Below, in pieces: positions 56,214 to 64,000 of a DNA stretch of 64,000 nt. The notes below the pieces were generated by a model. That model did no database searches and had not been told where the DNA came from. It saw nothing but the letters and a program-made list of their open reading frames with translations. Made by a program: the position numbers and the translations under genes. The stretch comes from Rhytidiadelphus loreus (lineage: Eukaryota; Streptophyta; Bryopsida; Hypnales; Hylocomiaceae): the NCBI GenBank assembly GCA_947034895.1, contig OX344763.1:36951025-37015024 (forward strand). Direction: 5' to 3'. The first letter of the stretch is position 1, and each line of letters starts with the position of its first letter.

Positions 56214-57890
56214 TCTTGTTTATGTACCAATATTCACAATTAGAGTATTCAATAAACCCAATCATCTCTAATTGCATACTCCTATCACATGTCTTCCTAA
56301 CTTTACACATAAGGTAGAAGTTGAGTAGTCAAATGTGTACACTAGTCACAAAATGTACAATACCATTACTTTAACAATCAACTTCTTAGGCAATCGTATT
56401 TGATTGCCATAAAGGTTTTGGTTATAGAAAAACATTCAAAAATTAGCATTCTAGAATATTGAATTATTGATTTTGCAAAAGAAAAGCCACTTATCAAAAA
56501 AACAAAAATATACCAAGTGTCTTTAATTACAATTTTTTATTTATTGAAATTGAAACTTAAGGAAGAAATATTTAAATGCAATAATGTCAATTGTGTCCAA
56601 AAGACTCATAGGGTTAAATTTGATTTTTGATATTCAAATATACTTTTGAACGCTCATCAATCAAGGGCATCTTCAACAATTTTGTACTTTTTGTTTTGTA
56701 AAATTCAATTAAAATTTTTTCTTTCAAATATATTTCACTCCGTCTACCTAACCAATTGGAAATTGGCCTACTTATACTTTCAAAATTAATTTAGATCAAC
56801 TTGATATTGCTACCACAATTATCATTGTGATTGGAATAAGGCAATCTAGAACCCTATCTAAAGAAAATGAAGCTAAAATATCATTGTCCAACTCAGAAGG
56901 GATGTTGGTTTCATCAAGTCGAGTTACATGGTCATGTTCATTGTTTCCTTCTTCACTTTCTTCATTTTGCATATTCACATCGACTTGGAGAGTGATCTCT
57001 TTTGGAACATGCCTTGGATTTAATGCAACCAAACTATGGTTGTAAAAAGATGAAAAATCTCGATCAATGCAGCTCCATTGCTCCCCTACTTTTATATGTT
57101 TGTCAACTTTATTATACTCAAACAATGGATAGTTTGGAAATAATTCGTATTGTGTATCATCTTGAAAATCTGTTGAGAAGAAATCGGGAAGGTAAAAATA
57201 ACTTTCATCCTTGCTTTCCTCCATTGTGTATTCACTTGTCTTTTGGATGTTGTTACTGATGAGGTTTGAAGAAATAAGCTCTTAAAAGTCATCTTCATAT
57301 GGTGTTGAATGTGACGAAGATTCTTTCCTTTCTCTTTTTTCATCCATTTTGATATAGATATAGATATATTAAACCTTAACTTTAAGAAGATGGTGCAATT
57401 AAAAGAGATAAATATTAATTATTGAAGAAGTAATTAACTATTCTTCCTCACAACAAGAAAATATATGTGGATAATAATGTTTTGAAAGGGAGAACATTTA
57501 TTTATTTATAGGTGTTAGATATACTTTCACTTTGAATTACAATAAAAGTAAAAGCATTTTGATGTATCTTTTACATTAAATTGAATATGAAAAAGCAAAA
57601 TGATCTGAAACCAACATTTACATTATTGTGAATATGAAAAAGTAAAAGAGTCTTCATTAATTTCTACAGATAGGGAGGGTTGACAATGGGGTACAAAAAA
57701 ATTGAAGACAACCTGCATTGTATTTTGTAGAAACATCCCACCTTTGAAACTCAATCTTATGCAACTCCTACGCAGTCTCCATGATTAAGCACAATAAATT
57801 TCAGATCTTAAAAACCAATTTTTTTTCTTCAAAATGGGATGTAGTTTCAAAATTTTATAGATGTTTGATATGATTTTACTTTGAATTCGT
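56214..57890. other. AT-rich stretch with one unassigned minus-strand frame
   Basis: Mostly non-coding. The frame listed separately at 56796-57224 is the only one with protein-like composition. Confidence 0.4.
56796..57224 (-). CDS. unassigned acidic open frame, 142 codons
   Basis: It starts at an ATG with MEESKDESYFYLPDFF and has many Asp and Glu residues (EESEEGNNEHDH near residue 90), ending in a hydrophobic segment. I do not recognise a family. The composition is more protein-like than the surroundings. It could be an exon of a lost gene or a transposon accessory frame. Confidence 0.3.
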   Translation of the reverse strand: MEESKDESYFYLPDFFSTDFQDDTQYELFPNYPLFEYNKVDKHIKVGEQWSCIDRDFSSFYNHSLVALNPRHVPKEITLQVDVNMQNEESEEGNNEHDHVTRLDETNIPSELDNDILASFSLDRVLDCLIPITMIIVVAISS

Positions 57891-57894
57891 TACT

Positions 57895-58015
57895 AGAAAT
57901 GTGTGCAGATGCTTTGATTGGGAGGGATTTCATAAGGAGGTAGACTAAATTCTCACTGCTTTTGAATGTCATTAGTTTGCAATTTGATTCTGGTCCCCTT
58001 CAGGCACATTGAAAT
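57895..58015 (+). pseudogene. short copy of the BTB gene 3' UTR
   Basis: GTGCAGATGCTTTGATTGGG and CTCACTGCTTTTGAAT match the 3' flank of the BTB gene (near 12160) and its copies at 13700 and 60625. Only about 120 bases remain, next to a TTAA element. Confidence 0.6.
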
Positions 58016-58127
58016 GAATGTCAGGCCTCTTCATCAAGAGTTCAATCACAAACCAAGAATGTGGAATGTTTAAGTGGCACTATTTATCCAGTGTCTCAAA
58101 CACTCTGTCCAAAAAAATGAGGATTAA

Positions 58128-59099
58128 CCCCTCACCGCCCAAGGGGCCCAAAAGTGGCCTCACACAATCTAGTAGTCGACTTCAAAGTGCTGTAACTTTT
58201 GCGTCCGGTGTCAAAATTTAATAAAAATTATTGGAAAAGTTGCGCATACTAGACTATTTTTTGTGGTAAAAATTTCAGATCTATCCAAGATGTATTGGAT
58301 TTTTAGAAGCCATTCGAAGTTCGAAGATTCAATTTCAGTTCACCACACTGCATTGAGATGGCTGCAACTTCGGGGGCTTGTATCTTTTTCATCAAATGTT
58401 ATTTTTCAATAAAATATTTTGGGTTTTGTTCCCCATAAAGTCTACTTAATGTGGGAAAATTTTCATGTCAATCCAAGTTGTTTCGAATGCTTGGGAGCAA
58501 TTCGAAGTTCAAAATACAATCATTTCTGCATTACAGTGAACTTCGGCAGCTTATAACTTCTTCAAACAAGGTTAGCTTTCAATAATTTTTATTGGAAAAG
58601 TTGCGCATACTAGTCTATTTCTTGTAGTAAAAATTTCATACCAATCCAAGAAGTTATGATTGACTGAGAGGCATTTTAGTAGAGGTAGGTTCAGCAATAG
58701 ATGTGTTTTTTTGCTACTTTTTTCACTGTTTTTTGACATTTCAAAACAATTTTGCAAACGCAATGAGTCAATTGAATGATTTTTTCCCCACCAAAGTATT
58801 TTTCTTTTGGTTTTGAATCACTTCTTAGTTCAAAGTTTTTTCATTTGAGTAGGTTTAGAAATCGAATTTCACCTCGAATTTTGTTTTGAGGACAATTTCA
58901 GCATCTTTTTTCAACACTAAAACATTATAATCTTTCAATCTATACGGTCAAATGATCTCAAATTTGATTTACACCATCTACAACATGCACACTACAATAT
59001 TGTACGGTTGAGATTTTCATAACTTACTCACATTTAGACTTATAACACTTGAAAAGGAAAGTTGTTTTTTGACATGGTCAGGCCTTGGGCGGTGAGGGG
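58128..59099. mobile_element. TTAA-flanked element, 972 bp
   Basis: TTAA at 58124-58127 and 59100-59103. The ends are CCCCTCACCGCCCAAGG and its exact complement (17 of 17). No coding capacity. Directly after the right TTAA the sequence GCCTTGAACGCCCAAG resembles another left end of the same type. Confidence 0.92.
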
Positions 59100-59343
59100 T
59101 TAAGCCTTGAACGCCCAAGTTCTATTTTGAATTTTTGCACATTTTCGCTTATGCTTTTATTGAAATGAACTATTTATCTCATTTTTTGGGCTTAGATCTT
59201 TATGATTAAAATACACTATTTATCTGCCAAACTGCTTCATAATTTTGGGCTCTTGAGCCTCTGGTGCCTCCATTTCATATTGTACCACAGTATATAATGT
59301 AGCCTTAACAAGATCTGAATCCTGAGCAGCAGGTGGGATATAA

Positions 59344-59640
59344 CTAAAATTTTGTTAAAATGGCACGGAAGGGGAAGGGTGGAAATGGACAATTTCCATG
59401 AATTGAAATGGAAGTGTTAAATTGGCACGATTAAGGGCACCACAAATTGTGATTCATCTACACAAAGCACTAAATTTTAGGACTGGTATAGATTTCAAAA
59501 CACATGGTCTAAATGTAAATGTGTCAAGTTTGTGGAAATATGCCAATTTAACGAAATTGACATTGATAGAAGGAAATGAATGGAAAAATGGTGTATGGAA
59601 TGCTGCCATTTTAACGAAATTTCCCATGAATGAACTGAAT
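59344..59640. mobile_element. cluster of decayed GGCAATTTCGTTAAAATGG-type MITEs
   Basis: Terminal motifs occur several times: TTTTGTTAAAATGGCA (59353), CAATTTCCATGAATTGAAAT (59391), GCCAATTTAACGAAATTGAC (59540) and GCCATTTTAACGAAATTTCC (59605). At least two copies seem nested or tandem. Exact limits are unclear. Confidence 0.6.
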
Positions 59641-59945
59641 TTATGTTGGTATGCTGGTGAAGAACCGAAATACAAATCCATAACTCATGTGAATTTGCAA
59701 GAATCATAAGTGGACGTTGGAGACGTTTGTCAATGGCACTGATGATAAGGCCAACTGCCTGGGAATTTTTCTCAGTCCACTCATGTTCTTCAGTAGGTGT
59801 AGAACAGTCCTGAAGAAGTTCATCTCCTTCTACTACTCGAAGTAAACGTTTAGCACACAAAAGATTCAAGATCTAGAACTTCCAGATATGGAAGTCCTGG
59901 CCATTAATTAAATCGCTCGATGTCGTAATCACGATCAGAAGGCAT
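59490..59945 (-). pseudogene. copia gag fragment
   Basis: On the minus strand, MPSDRDYDIERF near 59943 is followed, after a frame change, by NGQDFHIWKF and then LLCAKRLLRVVEGDE and EWTEKNSQAVGLIISAID. This is the N-terminal part of a Ty1/copia gag (UBN2 type) of another family than the one at the window start. It merges into the MITE cluster. Confidence 0.65.
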
Positions 59946-60199
59946 CCTCTATCTACTCTAACAAAAAACTGTTAAGACAGTTTCTATTTTCAGTGTGAAA
60001 AAAAGATGAAAAGGAAAGAGAGAGAAAAATTAGCAAGAAGAAAAGTAAATCCATTTGTAGAAATTGTTAAAGATTTTCTGCTTGATTCTAACAGTGGATG
60101 ATTATGAATTTTATGTGCCACACACTTTCATAGAATTGACTAGAGTGAACACATTGGAATCAGAGAAGCGTGATAGCACATAGTCAATTACAGGAGTGT

Positions 60200-60700
60200 A
60201 ATAGCACTGGAATCCACTCGTGCAGCTGAAATTGTGGCAAAGAATCCAAACGTTGCAAGTTCCTCTTTGACTGACTGCACACTACCAGAAGATGAACGAG
60301 TCATTCACATGGAATTTAATTACAATCAAACACTACAAAACGAAAAGATTGAGAAATGGGAGTGTTGGTGGCTAAGAGTTGTAGAGAGAAACATACTTCG
60401 GGAATCTGGTTTCTGGAGAATTTGGATATGCAATGCCCAAGCAGAATTCAAGCTAAGGTGTTCTGCACTACGTATTGTCGTTTTGTTGAGCATCATACAT
60501 CAGTCTCTAGCTTGATACATGTGCTTTGACACAGTAGTGAGACTAAGAGCGAGCTGTTATATACCTTCATGATTCTTGACATTTTGGAATTACAATATTA
60601 GGACTTAGGAGTAGATGAGCGCAGATGTTTAATTTGGATTGGGAGGACTTTTAGAAGGTGATCGTTAATTCTTACTGCTTTTGTGTGAAAGGATTTGGCC
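60200..60700 (+). pseudogene. decayed copy of the BTB gene 3' end and UTR
   Basis: GCAGCTGAAATTGTGGCAAA follows the TGCTGAAATTGTGGCCAAGA stretch of the intact gene at 11810. The match continues through the CACTACCAGAAGAT region and the UTR blocks. The open frame here (60234-60515) keeps E-I-V-A-K-N and then runs on past the original stop, so it is not functional. Confidence 0.72.
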
Positions 60701-61529
60701 AAAGGATTTACAGTATGTCCATCAAAAATCACCTCCAACTAATCAATGCAACCTCTCTTCAGGGTGAAACCTAAACAATCCTGGTGGTGGCTTTGTGTTC
60801 CATTGTCAATGTGAACTGCTGAGATGTTCCTGAAACTTAGCTTGGTATGAGAGTGTGATTCCTGCAAACAGGCTTAGTCTAGGTCCAGTGGTCCGTAGCA
60901 TTTTTTTCCTGATGTTTTATCAAAGATGACGACAACTAGCTCCAGCCCTAGAAGTCTTATTGTTAATTTCTTACTGGAATTGTCTTTCCTTGATCATGAA
61001 CGTCAATTTTGTTCAATTTCATTTAATTGGCAATACTCCCAACACTTTGGCATCCTTCAGAACAATTGTTCTGAAATATAAATCCATACCAGTCCTAGAT
61101 TTTAGACCTCTATGTACATATAAGTCACACAATTTTTGGTGTTGGAACCATGCCACTTTAACAAAATTGACATTAGCTGATTTTAGGGTGATAGATAGTT
61201 AAAGGACTAAGTATAAATTGAGAAATGTCTCAGTACAAAAATTGTGTGCAAGTGATCTGCTACAAAACCAACCTTAATTATTGCAAAACCTATGCCTACA
61301 TGCTCGTGTCTTAAATATGTACACTTTATGAATATGAGAGCCTATGGTCGACATGGGATATACTTGTGAATTAGCATTTAGTTCGTTGAGATAGCATATG
61401 ATTTGTTTGAATGTGCATTGTTTGAACATTTAAACTTGACATAAAGTACAAAAAATAGTGAAATTAGGTTACCTTAACAATCAGGTTACACTTTGGCACA
61501 TTCAGCGTAGCACATTGGCTACCTCTTGT

Positions 61530-61680
61530 TAGAGTTCTGTGATTGCCGTTATGCACATTAGTGTGGCCCCTCTTTGAGGATCTGGAAATACAGCTGGATA
61601 AGTTCCTATCCCTCCTGATGCGTGATCAATAGACCAGTTTCAAACTCCACAACTTGATTTCAGCCAGTGCATCTTGAAAT
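61530..61680 (+). repeat. duplicated BTB downstream flank, first block
   Basis: It matches 12440-12560 in the order CCTCTTTGAGGATCTGGA, CCCTCCTGATGCGTGAT, CTCCACAACTTGATT against CTCTTAGAGGGTCTGGA, CCCTCCTGTTGCGTGAT, CTCCACAATTTTGATT. Confidence 0.72.
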
Positions 61681-61686
61681 CCAAAC

Positions 61687-62093
61687 TAAGGTAGAAGGTT
61701 CATAAACCGACCATCTAAGCACTGGAACTGAATTTTGGGCAGGTGAAACTACTCAAAATATTTTTGAATAAATTTTCCTTGAAAGAAAAGAAGAATTGGC
61801 ATCTAACCCAAGCTGTTTCATATTTTTTGGACCATTTTTGAATTAGTTATGAATTTTCAAACGAGATGTGTCGGAGGTCCCTATTTGTGATCTTTCATAA
61901 AGTGTTCACTGCAACTTCTAAATAGAAATGGGAAAAGAAAGGAAACTGATTGGCTCTTGCAATAATAAATAGTATTTTTCTTTATTCATTTAATGACAAT
62001 GAAGGTCAATTCAAGAACCACCTCCAGCCCATTCCAATACCATTTATAGGGGCGGTTCTAAATGCCCGAACGGAGTTCGAGCCTCCTACCTTA
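61687..62093. mobile_element. TAAGGTA-type element D, 407 bp
   Basis: Left end TAAGGTAGAAGGTTCATAAA, right end (minus) TAAGGTAGGAGGCTCGAAC. It shares interior blocks with element C. It interrupts the duplicated BTB flank. Confidence 0.65.
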
Positions 62094-62171
62094 CCATTGG
62101 AGTGCTCGTCTCCATTTTCACTATGTAAGTTCATGTTGGAGCCAGCCTCATGTTTGCTTGCCACTTGATTC

Positions 62172-62335
62172 TATGGGAAATTTTATTCAAATGGCATATG
62201 AAATCTGCCATTTTTCCATTCCATTTCTTCTTTAGTCCTAAAGTCTAAGACTAGTACAGATTTCAGACTGCACAGTCTAAACTAAAAAGTGCCAAGTTTG
62301 TGGAATTATACCCCCATCCGAACAAAATATCGATT
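62172..62335. mobile_element. decayed GGCAATTTCG-type MITE
   Basis: GGGAAATTTTATTCAAATGG at the left and CCATCCGAACAAAATATCG at the right are degenerate ends. The interior has the AGACTGCACAGTCT palindrome also found in the 18384-18577 copy. Confidence 0.5.
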
Positions 62336-62379
62336 TTCTGTACGATTTTAAACACGAGTCTGCACCTACACTTGTGAAA

Positions 62380-62850
62380 GTTTTGCAGGATCCATGCTTC
62401 CATGCTCACACAGAGGTTTGAATGAGACTTGATCAGTGTTGTCCCTTGTTCTGATGGGTATGAGTTCAGAGATTCTGATACAGTAGGTTTGGACATGCCT
62501 TGCTGCTGCTTGTGATGTTGTGGAGGTGGGCTATGATTCAACACACACTTCTGCTAAGCTTCCTGTTCATTCACACATTGCACATGATGGTAGGAATAGT
62601 GGGGCTAGTCTGGATCATTAGTTGCAAAGATATGTACAAAAATAATGAGGTGAAGTGAAGTATGTCATTTCCAAGACTCAACCTTTGTGTTCACTTTGTG
62701 GCTGCTAAGTTAATGGCTTTAGTTAGTATGTGAACCCAACAATTCAACAGGTAACCTATTGACAACTCAATCCCCCGCTTTAGCCAGGCCTCTCACTTTT
62801 CCTTTTGTTGTTCATGGCTACAGTACTGAGCTGATGAAGTCTCCCATAGC
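62380..62850 (+). repeat. duplicated BTB downstream flank, second block
   Basis: It matches 12690-13250 in order: ATGAGTTCAGAGATTCTGA, CTTGTGATGTTGTGGA, TGTTCATTCACACATT, TTTCCAAGACTCAACC, TTGACAACTCAATCCCC, GTTCATGGCTACAGTACTGA. The alignment is broken by indels but colinear. Confidence 0.78.
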
Positions 62851-62900
62851 TTGCTTTGGTTTCACATATAGGCTACAGGTGCACATTAAAAGAGGATTAA

Positions 62901-63827
62901 CCCTTAAAGGACCGTCACTATACTTTCACCAAAAACGCTCCAAAACTGCCATTTCTAGTACAAGTACCAAAATTTTGAAAAAAAAAACTTTTTTTGAAAT
63001 ATCTAACCGTAGGATATTGTATTATATAGTATAAAAAACATGTGGTAAAAATTTCAGACGTTTCCACCAGGTGGATTGCAAGATATAAGCATTCAAATTA
63101 ACTAAAATCATTTTTTTTACCCTGCAAAAAGCAGGTCAGCTGCACTTCACAAGCTCATATTTTTATGAAAAAATGACCTAAATGGTGGTGCTTCTTTGGA
63201 TTTGTTTTCCTAGACAAGTTGGCCACATGCTTGAAAAATTTCAAATCATTTGGAATAGTACAACATATAGGAAAAAAATAGTAATTAGGTAGTAGTAGAG
63301 AATGATTAAAAATACTAAATTATTTACAATTTAAATATGGAGTTAAAAATTTCCAATCCCAATGGTCGAAATGTTTTAATAATGTATCTACATCCTAAAA
63401 TTTTATTTTTGTCCAAAAATATTGAAAATTAGGTAAGATAAAGGATTTCAAAGTTTATTTTAGAGTAGGAAATCCAAAACTGCCCGCAAACAAAAAATCC
63501 TCATAACTTTTGACTCATTGATCAAAATGGAATGATTCAAAACTTTTTGTGTATATAAAACTCTAGAAAATCAATTCCAAATTTTTGTTTCTGAAAAAAG
63601 TGATTTTTTCTGATCTGCCCGAACTGCCCGCTTGGAGGAAAAAGTAACATATTAGGCTATAACTTTTGACTCGTATTTCCAAATGTCATGAAATTTGGTG
63701 CATATGAAAGATCTTCCTCGCCCCCACATTCTGTTAGAATTTCAGCCCCAAATATGAAAATCTCTGCTCGTAGGTACCTGCCCAAAAAATTTATACAGCT
63801 AAAAAACACAGTCCGGTCCTTTAGGGG
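62901..63827. mobile_element. TTAA-flanked element, 927 bp
   Basis: TTAA at 62897-62900 and 63828-63831. The left end is CCCTTAAAGGACCGTC, the right (minus) CCCCTAAAGGACCGGAC. The interior is a reverse-oriented relative of 16547-17482. No coding capacity. Confidence 0.9.
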
Positions 63828-63833
63828 TTAAAG

Positions 63834-64000
63834 TAAGGTAAACCAGCCCATTACCGTTAATTTCCCAACTCAATGAGTAGACTAGCCCAATTTCGTCACC
63901 TAATTTTGTCCATAAAACATCCAAATTCATTCGTCTTATGACATAAATTAAAGCGTTCTATGATCAAATCTGATTTTTTATGACAACAAGGGATAATGTG
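63834..64000. mobile_element. left end of a further TAAGGTA-type element, running off the window
   Basis: TAAGGTAAACCAGCCCAT is identical to the left end of element A at 52006. It starts two bases after the TTAA of the neighbouring element. The other end is outside. Confidence 0.55.

Noticed and set aside
60234..60515. 93-codon plus-strand frame as a small gene
   Set aside because: It is a shifted read-through of the decayed BTB 3' copy into former UTR.

Overview
This is plant nuclear DNA. It is A+T-rich, carries a plant-type BTB/POZ gene, Ty1/copia sequences with an initiator-tRNA primer site, a DUF4283-type L1 LINE, spliceosomal GT-AG introns and many small inverted-repeat elements. The family of transposase and the methyltransferase-like gene suggest a non-flowering land plant or streptophyte, but the species cannot be named from the sequence. 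No tRNA, rRNA, CRISPR array or bacterial-type operon was seen.

Layout. 1-3885: a decayed Ty1/copia element on the minus strand with one 210-bp LTR, cut by the window edge inside reverse transcriptase and itself interrupted by a 241-bp TTAA element. 3886-10426: AT-rich DNA packed with TTAA-flanked inverted-repeat elements. 10502-11920: the only clearly intact host gene, an intronless BTB/POZ-type protein. Its 3' end and flank recur as decayed copies at 13.27-13.75, 57.9-58.0 and 60.2-62.85 kb. 14-20.9 kb: gene-free, with several non-autonomous DNA elements.

20,998-51,987 is a nested stack that can be read layer by layer. (1) A full-length LINE on the minus strand, with poly(A) at 20,998 and a 14-bp target duplication GTTATCTTAGATTT at 20984-20997 and 51988-52001. 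(2) Inside its 3' part sits a 24,043-bp giant Mutator-like element (21163-45205) with long inverted repeats and an 11-bp target duplication GGGGCCTTAGG. (3) Inside that sits a 5,363-bp non-autonomous hAT element (31130-36492) with CAGGG/TAGGG ends and an 8-bp duplication CATTCAAC. (4) Inside that sits a 961-bp TTAA element (34789-35749).

The giant element carries two divergent genes. On the plus strand (40.24-44.22 kb) is a broken transposase with a WRKY/GCM1-like zinc finger, a MULE-like core and a C-terminal SWIM finger. On the minus strand (30.6-26.1 kb) is a ten-exon gene whose last three exons form a DNA-methyltransferase-like domain in permuted order (motif IV, then motif I and X), with the catalytic (D/N/S)PP(Y/F/W) replaced by D-V-P-E. 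A very G+C-rich 1.65-kb minisatellite lies beyond the 3' end of that gene. GGGCCC-centred palindromic repeats lie between the two genes. The arrangement recalls MULEs with an accessory gene affecting epigenetic state, but that role is inference.

52-64 kb is gene-poor and filled with three families of small inverted-repeat elements (TAAGGTA ends, TTAA-flanked, and GGCAATTTCGTTAAAATGG ends), a copia gag scrap and the duplicated BTB 3' flank.
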